Source of the DNA: Hofstenia miamia
Lineage: Eukaryota; Xenacoelomorpha; Acoela; Hofsteniidae
Direction: 5' to 3'
DNA length: 64,000 nt
NCBI GenBank assembly: GCA_900660155.1
Contig: CABFPE010000101.1
Location: 918,447-982,446, forward strand
Shown: in pieces, positions 24,518 through 36,511 of the stretch
How positions within the stretch are numbered: the stretch's first letter is position 1
How the letters are laid out: each line of letters begins with the position of its first letter
The notes under the pieces: generated by a model
What the model saw: only the letters and a program-made list of their open reading frames with translations
Told to the model about the DNA's origin: nothing
The model's database searches: none
Position numbers and translations under genes: made by a program

Positions 24518-24960
24518 NTTGTTTAATGTTCAACATGTAAAAAAATACAAACTACTCTTCTGTCTGGATCATCGTCATTAAGAGCATGGACTAATCTTGG
24601 AATGTAACTTTTCCATTTACAACCTTTCATGATGCGATGGACAGATGATTTTGAAATACCTACCTCACGACTGGCTTGCCGCACAGACTTTCTTGGACTT
24701 CGCTGAAGCGTTTCAAGTACTCTTTCTTCCTTTGTAGGACTTGTCGATGTACGTGGTCTTCCGGAATGCTTTCTGGAGACGTTCTAAACAGTTCTATTAG
24801 CTTCAAACTTATCTCTAATTCGAGTGATGGTAACTCGTGTTGGTGGTTCTTTTTGAAACATCCTCGTAAACTGTCTTTACACTTCTACTGCGTTTTCATG
24901 CTTCCAGTAACATTTTAAAATGAATTTTCTTTCTTCAAAGTTGTGTCTGGTTGCCATCAT
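24518..24960 (-). pseudogene. Mariner-type transposase, N-terminal fragment
   Basis: Starts MMATRHNFEERKFILKCYW, a DUF4817-type N-terminus found in one branch of IS630/Tc1/mariner transposases. A second helix-turn-helix follows: [17 protein letters not shown] then [19 protein letters not shown]. Stops interrupt it after AVEV and NRTV. The DDE catalytic half is missing, because the frame ends at the double N at 24516. The family's C-terminal half occurs separately at 35875-36240. Confidence 0.75.
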
Positions 24961-25082
24961 TTGGATCGATGGGTTTAATCTGCAAAGAAAAAACAAAATT
25001 TTGAGTTATCAGCTGATAAAAGGTGTATACATCTTTTTGGAACACCCTGTATACATTAGACTTCTTAAAAGGCTCTGCTTTG

Positions 25083-25490
25083 TTTACATAATTCAAAATG
25101 AATGTTTTTATTGTTAAGTTTATTGTTTGCGGTGTTAAATCGACAATATAATCAATGTATTAGGAACATAAACCAAGCATCGGTGTAATAATTTTTTCTT
25201 AAAACCAAAGATTGTCAATTATATAAAAACAACCTGCCTACAAGAAACAGGTCAACAATTAATAAAATAACAATGTAATAAGAATAAACAACTACTAATT
25301 TTTTTAACATGGGGTAAGATTATGGTTAGGGTACTATTTAGCTTAAAGTTAGTGTTGTATTTAGGGTTGTCTTGGGTTAGGGTTAGGGATATAGTTAGGG
25401 TTATCCTTTGGGATATGGTTTGGGTTAGGGTTAAGGTTATAATTATTATTTTGATAAATTAGCTTATTTTTGCAAAAATCGCAAAAGTAC
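25083..25490 (+). repeat. Dispersed repeat with telomere-like tract, copy 4
   Basis: Contains TTTACATAATTCAAAATGAATG, GGGTTAGGGTTAGGGATATAG, and then GATAAATTAGCTTATTTTTG. It combines in one place the blocks seen separately in copies 1-3. Confidence 0.6.
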
Positions 25491-26044
25491 AAAAATTTTA
25501 TTTTGGTGGGATTTTTTTCAAATCGGGCCCGTCGTAGCAACCTAAACTGATTGAACTTAATTTCACTTTTGGATTCATTTTGGATTATGACCAAACATCA
25601 TTTATTTGTTTTTTATTGCTTTTAAGTTAAAAATTGTTTCCTTCGGGGAATCACTCTCAAGTTTTTCCACAGACTCCGAATCTAAGTTTTGAATAAATCC
25701 ACCTCTAAGCACTCTAAAAACTCAATTTACGTAATTTCAATAAGCTGCAAGTATTATACTAGCAAGTTGCAACATTTGTGGCGGTATTTGAACAATACCA
25801 AATAGGGGTTTACATATATGTATATATGATTCACACATTTCAAAATTCCACAGGAACCTACAAATGGACGGTTACTCGAAAAACCGATTTCAGGTTTCTC
25901 TATGCTAATTAATTATTGATTCCAACAATCATTGAATTGAGTTTTGATTAGTGATGAGCACATAGAGGGTTTATAATGCCGCACCCGTCAATCAAAATAT
26001 AAATTTTTTATACAACTAACTTCACTTGTATCATAGTTCAACAT

Positions 26045-26047
26045 TAT

Positions 26048-26085
<38 letters not shown>

Positions 26086-26092
26086 CTACTAC
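26045..26092. repeat. (ACT)n microsatellite
   Basis: About fifteen consecutive TAC/ACT units with a single CCT interruption. Confidence 0.9.
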
Positions 26093-27051
26093 TAAGCTTT
26101 ATTAAGCTGTAGATAAATATACAATGATATAGAATAACATAAATATAAAAAGCATTTTAATATTTACAAAAATTAAATGATTTTTTGGAGTCACTGCCTA
26201 AACATAAAAATAATCGTTTACATCCATTACTTTCATATGAATTTTCTAAAATTCATAAAGAATATCGTACATTTTCTTTTTGCTAATTCTCGGATTTCCA
26301 AAGAAATCAAGGTTGTATTTCTGAATTAAATAATTCGCAATGCAGCAAATTCTATTAAAGTACCAATGATCACTAGTATTTTTCTTTGTTTTCTTTATAA
26401 AAAACAGTAGAATTTTAGTATACTATACCCAGATCACTCTTTATTTAAGGGTATCAGGCAGTTTAAATCAATTGATGCGGAAACTTTTTAAAATTTGAAA
26501 TCGAATTGCTGCTATTGTTATAGTTAAATAACCATTTCTTGTATTATGATGTTATGTAAGATAATTTTATTTAAGAAAAATTTATAAAGTATTATATATT
26601 TTTTTTACAGAGAAGGATGCTTTCCTGTTGCTTGAAAATCCAATGCTTTTTCATCCTAAACCTCATCAGTGAATTAACTTTGCAATAACAATTTGTGCAT
26701 CAACATTTGGTTCTTTCTTCATTAACTGTATATGATTAACTTACTATGCTTATTGCAACCATATTTTGGAATTATTTTTTGCCTCCTTCGACGCCTACTG
26801 TAAACATTGAGATTCAATATGACCAAGATGTCAACATGTACTTCTTCGAAACACACATGTACTTAAAGGCTTCTGTTGCAGTAATATTTTTGGATAAAAT
26901 TGATTTTTATATTGCATAAAAAATAAATACTTGAAAATAAACGAGAGAATAATTATAATTCTATTTCTGAATAATTTTATTAATGAAATGGTCATGCTAT
27001 TTATCACATTTTCTTCTTTTATACCTAATCAGGGTTAAAAACATTATTTAG

Positions 27052-27303
27052 CTCCATCGGCACCAACTGTAAATATTCAAAGTCAAAATGAGGATAGCAT
27101 TGTCATCACAATCACTGCAGGATCTGCATCTGACACTATTAAAGCATGCATATACCCAACTGCTTCTGGATCATGTTCATATGCAACTGTAACAAGTCCT
27201 CATACTTTTTCCCCCTTAACTACTAGTGAAAATTACACAATTGATGTCAAAGCGGTTTATCAAACTCTAGATAGTGAAATAATAAGCATGCAAGCAACTA
27301 CAG
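27052..27303 (+). CDS. FN3-like exon 9
   Basis: An 84-codon phase 1-1 exon with acceptor CATTATTTAG and donor GTAAAT. It begins APSAPTVNIQSQNEDS. The C-C' hairpin is KACIYPTASGSCSY (CX8C) and the F strand LTTSENYTIDVKAVY, with a NYT sequon. The G strand is atypical (IISMQATTG instead of ...PVYTG). It belongs with exons 10-14 as the most similar subgroup. Confidence 0.85.
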
Positions 27304-28289
27304 GTAAATAATAATAGTAATAATAATGATATATATATATATATATAAACATTGTATTACATTGTATTGTATTGAATCCACGCTTTACTTCCAGTCCATT
27401 GCACAAAGTGCATTGCAAAACGGAAAATTGTAAATATTAAATAAAATCATTGCTATAAGAATCGGGAGAGAGTTCCATTATTAAGGCATTTTAACGCTGC
27501 TGGCAAAAAAGTTTTACTATGTCTTGCATCTTTCTTCATTCTAGAATGACATGAGTGTTGCGTTTGGAGAACATCTTTTTTCATGCAGATGATGATCACA
27601 TTTATTACAAATTTTCCAAGCATATTTTGGTTAAACAGTTTACTAAGAAAAAATAATTTAAGTGGCTTTCCCAAAAATGTTTTGTTGTTTACGTTAATAT
27701 CTGGTACCCAGACAACAGAAGCGGAAGTGTATGTCAGTTTGATGTATGCCCTGAAAATCATCCATTGCTTAGCCTTTGACAGTAATTCAATAAAATGCGA
27801 CATTGATAGTACTGAAGGCAAAGCTTTATTAACGATATAGTCCACATGATCATTCCAATTTAATCTTTGTTTAACTTAATACCGAGATTTATTATTTGAG
27901 TAGCAGTCAGACGTGCTAGGTTTTTACATTTAATTGTTGTTTAATAATGGCAACATTTTTTTCATTTTTTGATATTAGGATACTTAAAAACTAATAGACT
28001 TGTGCATAGTAGTTAGTACTTAAAGTTTTTCACATTAACGTTGTCTCTTCGTTTTTGCTGGTACTCTTAAAGTTTGAATTCCTAATTTCCTAATATAACT
28101 GTTAGGATCTAGCTTCTAACTTAACATTTCTGACATTTGCATTGCACTTTTATTCACCGCAAAATGCGTGGTAAAATTATTTCCTTCTAAATTCAAAAAA
28201 TTTTGTTTCAAAATTCCTGGAAAAAATTCCATAGAAAAAAAATTGCGTATTTCTTCAATTATCAAAGCAAACTGTATCTTAATCATTTC
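27304..28289. other. Intron sequence
   Basis: Starts with (AAT)n and (TA)n runs. The rest is AT-rich with no recognised feature. Confidence 0.5.
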
Positions 28290-29040
28290 ACATTATTGGG
28301 TCATTAGCAAAACCAGGGCGCGCTTCTAAAGCAACGGATCGTGCCCAAACAGATTTAGCCCGTCTTTCCAGAATTTGCCCACATTCGACGTCAAAACTTT
28401 TGAAAAGTGATTGGAGCCATTGATACTTGGTGCTTGATTCCACAATTAAACAAATATGGGCTTTATGGTCGCAGAGCGCTCCGAAAACCACTTTTATTAC
28501 GCAAAAATATAAACTCCGACAGGGCAAGGTTAATATCTTCGAATAAACGTTGTGTGCAACACTCAGGAAGACATTTGCAGTTTGTCAGAAGGCCGAAATT
28601 ATTTAAAATCCAAGATTTATCAAATAAAGTTCAAGATGGTTCCACACAATTGATGGCTTTTGCGCTTTGAAAATTTGTCAGGATGGATGGGAATATGACT
28701 TGAAGTAAATATTTTAAAGATCCATGTACATTCTCTGCTAGATGAAAACAGCATGTTCCAACAGAACAATGCATATGCATATGCCAGAAGTCATGACGTA
28801 CATGGACAAATCTGGGATTATGTTAATAAATGACTGGCAAGCAAGATTACCTGATCTTAATATCATCGAAAACTTATTGGAAGTTCTAAGAAGTCGAAAT
28901 GGAGGAATCAAATTCGAAAATTTTTATCTATTGTAGCAAAATCTTGAATAAAACGAGGCAAAAAATCAATTAATGCAACTTATAAATATTGTATTCCACG
29001 ATTTAGGGAGTGATTACCAAGGTTACCGTGGATCTGGATT
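28290..29040 (+). pseudogene. Tc1-type transposase relic
   Basis: Plus-strand remnants in shifting frames. SRICPHSTSKLLKSDWSH and YGLYGRRALRKPLLLRKN match the second helix-turn-helix and following segment of Tc1 transposases. Further on, FQQNNAHAYARS is a degraded QQDNAPxHTA with Asp replaced by Asn, and ARLPDLNIIENLLEVLRSR is the motif around the catalytic Glu. Frameshifts separate these pieces, so it is non-functional. The inverted repeats were not located. Confidence 0.75.
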
Positions 29041-29659
29041 TAGATATGGTTTGATCCGATCCCTGGCTATTAATTGATTATTGTGGATGAAAAATATAAG
29101 GTAAAGGATAATTTATTCTTTCTTATGGTTAGTTTTTAAGTATTGTAGCTAAAATGAGCAATGAAAATACACTTTCAATAATTTTGTTGTACAAATCGGA
29201 GAATATTATCCGTATTTATCAATAATAAAATAATTGAAGTCCATTAGTCTTTAAAAGTTTCAAAGATCAGACGTTTGCTTCTTAATTTGTTCCTTAAATC
29301 TGTCCATTTGGCATTGGAAAACCATCAGAAGCGAAATTCAATTCCTCATTAATAAATATTTCAATAACTTCACCTGAATTTCTGTTTTCGCCATCATTTG
29401 AATTTTATCAGAAATTATTGTCCAAAAGTGTGGTTAAATCAATAATATACTACATCAATTATGGCATCACAGTATGCACATATTAATGAATGTGATATGC
29501 ATGAATCCAATTAATGTGACCTATTGCGCAAATTTCCAATGCTCGTTTTCACTGAATTTCATTATTGGGTAAGCATAAACTTTTTAAAATTCATATAATT
29601 TGATAGCCTGGTAAAATTAATATCAGTTTCAATAAAATTGTGTAACAGAAATTGCACAT

Positions 29660-30345
29660 ATAATTATGATCCATTCAATATCTCTAAAACGGAAGCTCTT
29701 CTTTTTTTGTTCCTCTAAGACCTTCATACTTCCTGTATTCTATTTTAATGGTACTCAAATTCATTTTAATCCTAATGTCTTTGATAGTGGTGTAATAATT
29801 TCCTCCTCACTTTCCTGATCAAAACAAGTTTCATTAAAAACTAAGAAATTCTCTTCTCTCTATTTCCTTATGTCATCACTGCTGAGTTCACGTAATTCTC
29901 CTTCGAAATTAATTCTCTATAAATCATATTGTCTCTCCACTCTCTGCTATAATTCTCAATGCTAGTATCTAAATTCCTCTTCTAATAAACTTGACAGACT
30001 CTTGTATTGTGGCCTTGGCTGGATATTCTTTTCTAACCAAGCTTACCTAAAGCTTCTATTTAAAGCTAGACTTTGCCAATTTCCCTGTGCCTCAAGTTTC
30101 TAGATCTCACGTTTCTGAACTAATTACTTCTTGACATTTCTGACTTTGATTTTTCTGATTTTCTTAAATTCTCCAAATCTTTATATAATTCTCGCTTTTC
30201 CTCTAATGTCTTTTTTCATCTCCCTCGCATTTACAAAGCGAGAAATTGATATTTGGTATAACCTTCGGATTTTTAAAAATGAACTCCTCACATTTTTTTC
30301 TTCCTTATCTCACTTGGTCTTCAATATAAATGCGATTTCTTCCCC
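29660..30345 (+). mobile_element. Non-LTR retrotransposon relic (3' end)
   Basis: A degenerate copy of the 3' end of the element at 55.3-59.0 kb. Matching landmarks are KTEALL (about 29688 against 58246), TAAATCATATTGTCT...TCTGCTAT...TTCTCAATGCT (about 29930 against 58480), and NVFFHLPRIYKA near 30205 against NLTFHLPRIHKS. No frame stays open, so it is a pseudo-copy. Confidence 0.75.
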
Positions 30346-30347
30346 TT

Positions 30348-31150
30348 CTGTACCTTCTCCTGTCACTTATTTTGTTCATATTTTTCTCTGTGTAGATTTA
30401 TTTTATTTTTGTTTGTATACAACACTGTGTGATACAATACATTTATATTATTATTATTCTTACTTCTCACAGCTTTATGCTGGTATCCCTCTCAGCTCGG
30501 GGAACTCACCAGTTCTCAGGGAGTCTGAGAGCTTTCCTCAGGACTCTAGCTGTTCCAAANTTCTGAATAAGATTCAAAAAATGACTGCTTCTGTACCTTC
30601 TCCTGTCACTTATTTTGTTCATATTTTTCTCTGTGTAGATTTATTTTATTTTTGTTTGTATACAACACTGTGTGATACAATACATTTATATTATTATTAT
30701 TCTTACTTCTCACAGCTTTATGCTGGTATCCCTCTCAGCTCGGGGAACTCACCAGTTCTCAGGGAGTCTGAGAGCTTTCCTCAGGACTCTAGCTGTTCCA
30801 AACAATACTGCCTTCTGTGCTACTGCCCCTCCCCACTTTGGTACTCCCAACTCCTCCAGGTATTTCTTATGCTTCTTACTCACTGCTCCTAGTGCTCCTA
30901 AAACTACCGAGACTACTTCAACCTTGTTTAGCTTCCACAGCTTTCTATTTCCTCTGCCAACTCCCTGTACTTGTCTATCTTCTCTTTTTCTTTGCTTTCT
31001 AAATTCCTGTCCTTTGGTACTGCTATGTCTATCACTGTTTCTAATCTTTCGTTTTTGTCTACCACTACTATGTCTGGCCTCCATGCTTCTATTACACAAT
31101 GAAAGTTGTTTGCGCCCTACCGCAGGTCTGAGAACTACTTTAATCACTTT
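30348..31150 (-). mobile_element. Non-LTR retrotransposon 3' end, minus strand, with duplicated block
   Basis: On the minus strand a 132-residue frame (30749-31147) reads RRSMEA-like NRSMEARHSSGR, then KLWKLNKVEVVSVVLGALGA and KAVLFGTARVLRKALRLPE. This is the conserved C-terminal tail of a non-LTR retrotransposon polyprotein (WKL-K-VEVVPVVxGALG, LLGTARILR). The block 30348-30559 recurs at 30589-30799 across the N at 30560, so part of the length is an assembly duplication. Confidence 0.7.
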
Positions 31151-31279
31151 TGTATCAATTACGAAGAAAATAAATTTTCTTATTCAAACACTGATGATAA
31201 TCAAATCTTTGAACTAGCATCAATTACGATTGATCAAAGAAAGTAATTAGGAACAAACAATTTAACAAAATCTCTGCAG

Positions 31280-32900
31280 AAATTCTTTGATCAACTATAT
31301 TCTACCCTTGAAAAACGACGGTATGTTCATCAATTTAATGGGAAATCTAAACGTCTATTCCGAAATACATGAAATAAACAACAATAATACTGCCTTAAGA
31401 GACAAAAATCAAGTACTAAATTACTTAAATTCAACATTCAAAGAGCTTCGACTTTTCAATTTCGTGCTTTATAAGAAATAATAAAATTCTTGTATTCCCA
31501 AACAAACAAAAAATTTTCTTTTAGACTTGCTACAAAAAATGAATTAAACTCCCGCTTACACAATGAGTTTTCCCTCACGACTTCATCTTCATTTCCGAAG
31601 CAATTAACTAAATATAATTTGAGTCTACACGGTAAGTATTCCCCCCTTATGAGTAATAGCAACATTTTCTGAGTTCGTAAGTTTTCCCATATGTCACATA
31701 AGAGAAAGACCTAAGGGAAAACTTTTCGTGTAAACGGGGCTTTAGAAAACATTGTTAAGAAAATTGATATCAACATATCAACTGCCTCTTATGATCTCCC
31801 ATTTTTCATTATTAAACGTTTTTGCATATTTTGCAGAAAAATTATTAATCACATTCAATCAATATATTATTGAATGTGAATTTCAGGCCTTCCTAAAAAA
31901 TCAGATATATCACCTATATATGTATAAAAAGGTGACAAGCGCTTAATATCATAGACCCAGTTGTATTACACATCCTTTCAGCAAGCATTCCTTAAATCTG
32001 AAAATATCCTATCCAATGGAAATTGAAAAACTTGATAACAATTTGGTAAGATCTCGGCAAGTTATTACAACTCCGTTGCAAAATTTACAAAGATTTAGTA
32101 AAATCTTGCCAAGATTTTACCATTTTTACAATGTAATAATAGCATGTAGCACCAAAGACGCAATGCTTTCTATTAACTGTAGTTGTGTTGTATTATTAGA
32201 CTTAAGTAAGGCATTCAATTCAATGAATTTTGATATTTTGCAGATAAGCCTATAAATTATAATTTTGGTGATAAATCAATAAATTTAATCATGAACTTCT
32301 TAGAAAACAGACAATAGCGTGTAATACTAAGCAATAACAAATCAAGCAATATTACGATTGACTGTGGGCTATCCCAAGGCACTGTACTTGGCCCTATTTT
32401 ATTTGCAATTTGTGTAAGTGATATAATAAAGCATATTAAACACAGCAAAATTAGCAATATACCCACGACACATTTCTAATAACTAACGCAAAAATGCTTT
32501 GATTCTACAAAACCTTCCAATAGATGTAGAAAAATTAAACGATTATGTTACAAAAATAAGCAACTAAATCTAAATATTGAATAAACCCAATTTAAATTTT
32601 TCTCACCAAATCCAGAAAGAAATCTAATAACTGATATAGAACTTAAAGATAAATAATGAGCCAATAAAGCAAAGTGAATCAGTCAGCTATTTAGGAGGTG
32701 AGATAGACAACGAATTAAAATTTTGCAAATTTTCTTCTGAATAAGATTCAAAAAATGACTGCAGGCATTAGATATCTTTTTCACTTACGCAATGTAATAT
32801 CAAGCAATTATCATAAACGCCTGATACATGATTTCTACTTGTCTCATTTTCAACATTCGTTTCTTTTTTACTGACCTAAATTCTAAACATCGTATGCTTC
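31280..32900 (+). pseudogene. Non-LTR retrotransposon relic with RT motifs
   Basis: Broken plus-strand coding sequence. Near 31310, GMFINLMGNLNVYSE recalls the endonuclease GDFN motif. Near 32185-32240, VVLLDLSKAFNSMNFDIL is the RT palm motif with its first Asp. After a frameshift, DCGLSQGTVLGPILFAICVSD (about 32355-32425) is the (G/P)QG(S/T)xLGPxLF motif. The YADD motif is not found. It is too decayed to assign to a clade. Confidence 0.7.
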
Positions 32901-34262
32901 TATCAAAGACATTTAATTCGTGTATAAAAAATCTAAATTTCACAAAAGCATTATGAAGCATACGATTTTTATATTGCAATAATTATAAAATATTATCTCC
33001 GGTTTACCAAATTCATCTGCATATCTTCTCCGGTTTATTTAAATTCAGATCTCAAACATTTCTACTCTTCCTAAGTGACTATGGGCTTGGTAACGCGATA
33101 GTTAGCGTTTTGAGTGAAAAATTTAGATTGAAATTATGTTGTTTCTTCTTTATATATTTATATACAACTAAGACTTTAATTATTGTGATATAAATGCAAT
33201 AATGGGAGATAATTGTAAAAATTAGTAAAATTCATTGTAACAGGGACCATTGAAATTTATTACCACGTAGAACCAATTAGTTTCTTAAGTTTTAATGGTA
33301 TTAATGTTCAACTATGCCAATATTTGGTGATAAGATAGTGTGATAATCTTAAAGGAATATAATATTTATCATATACGTATTTTGTAGAGGAAAGTATGTT
33401 ATGATGCAAATGGTATATACTTATAAAGGTGATGCTAATTTCTTGAAATTCCGTTACTGGGTTGTTCATAGATAAAAGAAAACTGAATTTCGCAAAAAAA
33501 TTCTGTCTCATTGATGAACCTACGAAGGAGTTGCACATGACACATTTCAATAAAAAATAAATCATTATTGAATAAGTAGCGTCCATTTTAACAGTAAAAA
33601 TGAAATTCCGTTACTGCTTGACCAGCTACCTATATTAAACCAAATGACTGATCCCAAACATTTTTGTGTTTAGGTAAAAATTCTAATAACATTCATCACA
33701 TATCATTAAATTGTGGAATAATTTAGACTATAAAACGCTAATAGAAAAGAATTACAAAAAGTTTAGAAAAAAACTAAAGATATCACTTTTAATAAAACAA
33801 TGTGTCACAGACTTCAGGCATTCGAAACATACATCCAATATTGAACCATGGCCTCTTTTAGTAGGCCATGATTGAACACTTACACAATCATTCACACAAA
33901 CATTGATTTTTATTATTATTATTATTAGTATTATATATTGTGTTTGTTTGTTTTGTAGCTATAAATTTGTTTAGATTTTGTTTTATCTGGTATTTTTAGA
34001 TAAATGAGTGGGTTTTTTATTTCGTCTAAATGGTAATCCATCTTAATTGAACGCCATTTTCAATGAGTAGAAAACATTCAGCATAAATCACATGCATGCA
34101 ATCTCCAAGAAAGCTTATAATTACGTGTAGTATTGTATTAAGGAAAAAATCATGTGGGAATATTGTTAGTACTGTAAAAATGGTATAACAAACCTTCCTA
34201 TACTTAAAAATTCAAACATTTATATTTTACCTGTGGTTACGCAATGAACCATTTTTATTTAG
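32901..34262. other. Intron before exon 10
   Basis: AT-rich with no recognised gene. The last 200 bp (about 34060-34262) resemble 36310-36511 upstream of exon 12, showing that the exon duplication included intron sequence. Confidence 0.55.
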
Positions 34263-34523
34263 CGCCCTCAGCACCAACTGTAAGTATTGACAGCCAATAT
34301 GAGGATACCATTACCATCACAATCACTGAAACATCTACATCTGATTCTTTTGAAGCATGCATATACACAACAGCTTCTGGATCTGGATCATGTACATATG
34401 CAACTGTCACAAGTCCACATACATTTACCTCCTTAACTGCTAGTGAAAACTACACAATTGATGTCAAAGCCGTTTTTGAAACACTCAGTAGTGAACTAAC
34501 TAACAATGTACCAGTATATACAG
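34263..34523 (+). CDS. FN3-like exon 10
   Basis: An 87-codon phase 1-1 exon with acceptor TTTATTTAG and donor GTAATT. It is close to the array consensus: APSAPTVSIDSQYEDTITI, C-C' hairpin EACIYTTASGSGSCTY (CX10C), E strand PHTFTSLTA, F strand SENYTIDVKAVF, and end PVYTG. It differs from exon 12 at only about six residues, the signature of a recent duplication or of gene conversion. Confidence 0.9.
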
Positions 34524-35204
34524 GTAATTCGTTTATTTACTTAGGTACTTGTATATAATATTATATCTACTTATAGGCAACTTGCATGAATGTATATATA
34601 TATATAAACAGAGTATAATCATGTATATAAATCGATTTGCATGTTGTCTACGAAAACATAAATTAAGCGGCTGCGTAATTGGAATAGTCAAATGATGTCT
34701 ATGAAGGTTATCTTGAGAATGGCGATGTTGGAAATGCTGAGATTGCTGTTATTATTTCGGACATTGTAAATAGAGAAAAACGAAAATGTTCATATTGACA
34801 ACATGAGAAATTTTAGTGACTGAAATTAACAGCTATTGCCACGAATAAGTTTACCACACTTTCGATTTGCGACGTTCTTGAGCTGAAAAAACAAATTTGT
34901 TTTTTTAATGATAAGAGCTGCACCCATCTCCTTATTTTTGTTGAATTGAATCACCGGGAGTTGCACCCATCGGGTTAAGCATCTATATTATGTGTATTAA
35001 TGAGATGCTTCTCAGTGAATTATCGTAAAATAAGCATATATAAAGTATATAGTGCTTGAAAATCAATTATTTTTTTCAATTAAAAATATAATATATTATA
35101 ATATATGATTTTAAAATAAATGCAAACTCCCGGGGTAATGCTATTGTAACCTATATAGTTGTGAAATTCGGGCATGGTTATTGAGTAGTACACAAAATAT
35201 TTAG
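34524..35204. other. Intron between exons 10 and 11
   Basis: A 681-bp AT-rich intron with a short (TA)n run near 34595. Nothing else is recognised. Confidence 0.6.
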
Positions 35205-35295
35205 CTCCATCCGCACCAACGATAGCAATTGACAGCCAATATAAGGATACCATTACCATCACAATCACTGAAACATCTACATCTGATTCTTTTGA
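35205..35295 (+). CDS. FN3-like exon 11, truncated at an assembly join
   Basis: The first 91 nt of a module nearly identical to exons 10 and 12 (APSAPTIAIDSQYKDTITI ... TSTSDSF). It breaks at the N at 35296 into a (TA)n run. The acceptor AATATTTAG is intact. Whether the full exon exists in the genome cannot be decided here. The break in a microsatellite and an N point to mis-assembly. Confidence 0.65.
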
Positions 35296-35296
35296 N

Positions 35297-35793
35297 TATA
35301 TATATATATATATATATATATTAGAGATGAGTTTGGTGCGGTAATACCACGGTAGCGATTTACACATTTGCGGTGGCTAGCGGTAGAATTAAAACAGCTT
35401 GTGAGGCATAAAAGTTATACAGATAATGTGTTTTGTCTTAGGATTGAAAATCTTTAAGTATTACCTAAAAAACGGTTTTTGAAGCAAAAATAAGAGATTT
35501 AACATACAAAATATTAAAAGTAATTTTTACATATTTGATATTTCATTGAAATTTTGATAATACCCTAATAAAATTAAACGAAATCACAAAATACTTAAGA
35601 AATTGTCTTTAAAATTTTCAACGAATGATCCATAACTAAAAAGCAATTCAGAAATGTCTATCTTCTCTTACGAAGATAAAAATCGCTATTGTTGCGGTAT
35701 ACGGCGATACAATTTCATTTATTACGGTGGCTAGTGGTGAAGTTTTTTTCTCTGCGGTGGCAATAATTTAAAAAAACCTGTACCGCGCTCATC

Positions 35794-35831
<38 letters not shown>

Positions 35832-36511
35832 CTTATAAGCAAATTAGTAGAAAGAAGATCATTCGGGATTTTTAAACTACTGCATAAGATGTTCAAAATG
35901 TTCACTATGGTTATTCAATACTGCATGAAGTCGAGTCATCAAAGTCCATACTGCTTTATTCAGCTGATCTGATGTTATTTCTAGTATTTTGTTTGTCTGA
36001 TGAGTGTTTGCATGGCATCAATATTCTACGATTTCTGCTAATATACCCTACTCTTTACCACACACTTCTGCCAATAGTCATTCGGTGCCAAATCCGGTGA
36101 TCTTGAAGGCCACAAAAATGGAAAAACACGATTAGTGATGCGGTCGTCGGTGAAGGTTTTTCTAAGAAAAACTTTAACCACAATAGCCACATGTGGAGGA
36201 GCAGCATTCTGTTGGAATAAGGGGATAGGCTAACAACTTCATATAGTTCATAAATTTTCGGCCAATACTACAGCATTTTTCGCTTCATCAATGCTCTACA
36301 GATGGATTTCATCTTAGAATAATGCCATTTTCAAATGTAGAAAGCATCCAGTATAAATCAAAGGGATGTCTGAAACTAATCAAATTTAAGAGCTCTAAGT
36401 AAACCTATTGTGAAAGTTTCGGTGTAAAAATGTTATAACAAAAGTTCTTATACTTACATTCAATCATTTATATGTTCCACGAGGTTATGTACTAACGCAT
36501 TTCCTGTTTAG
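35297..36511. other. Intron block with (TA)n runs
   Basis: (TA)n at 35297-35321 and 35798-35829 flank about 480 bp of unclassified DNA. That DNA contains GCGGTGGCTAGCGGTAGAA and a related GCGGTGGCAATAATT phrase near its two ends. A transposase fragment follows at 35875. Confidence 0.55.
35875..36240 (-). pseudogene. Mariner-type transposase, C-terminal fragment
   Basis: On the minus strand, FQQNAAPPHVAIVVKVFL carries the position of the second catalytic Asp (here Asn, NAAPPH for DGAPPH). WPSRSPDLAPNDYWQ matches the WPxRSPDLxPxDF motif of mariner-type DDE proteins whose N-terminus is of the type seen at 24518-24960. Stops follow. It could be the other half of that same family but is 11 kb away. 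Confidence 0.7.

Larger units (their letters stand above)
24251..25050 (-). mobile_element. Mariner-family element, mis-assembled
   Basis: The ends are inverted repeats: GGTGTCCCAAAAAGATGTATACAC on the left (24252) and, reversed from the right end (about 25048), AGGGTGTTCCAAAAAGATGTATACACC, both next to TA. The minus-strand transposase start is at 24960. Between Ns at 24304 and 24516-24517 lies a stray copy of the end of FN3-like exon 5, so the interior has been joined wrongly and the true element length is unknown. Confidence 0.75.
25051..27051. other. Intron before exon 9
   Basis: Contains the telomere-like dispersed repeat copy 4 (25083-25490), a (ACT)n microsatellite near 26045-26092, and AT-rich unique DNA. 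No exon was seen. Confidence 0.55.

Noticed and set aside
25370-25435. An interstitial telomere or chromosome fusion point
   Set aside because: The TTAGGG-like tract is degenerate and occurs in several places with the same flanking block, so it is better explained as part of a dispersed repeat.
30131-30892. A 253-residue open frame on the plus strand
   Set aside because: It spans a decayed LINE end and a block duplicated across the N at 30560. The real coding signal there is on the minus strand.
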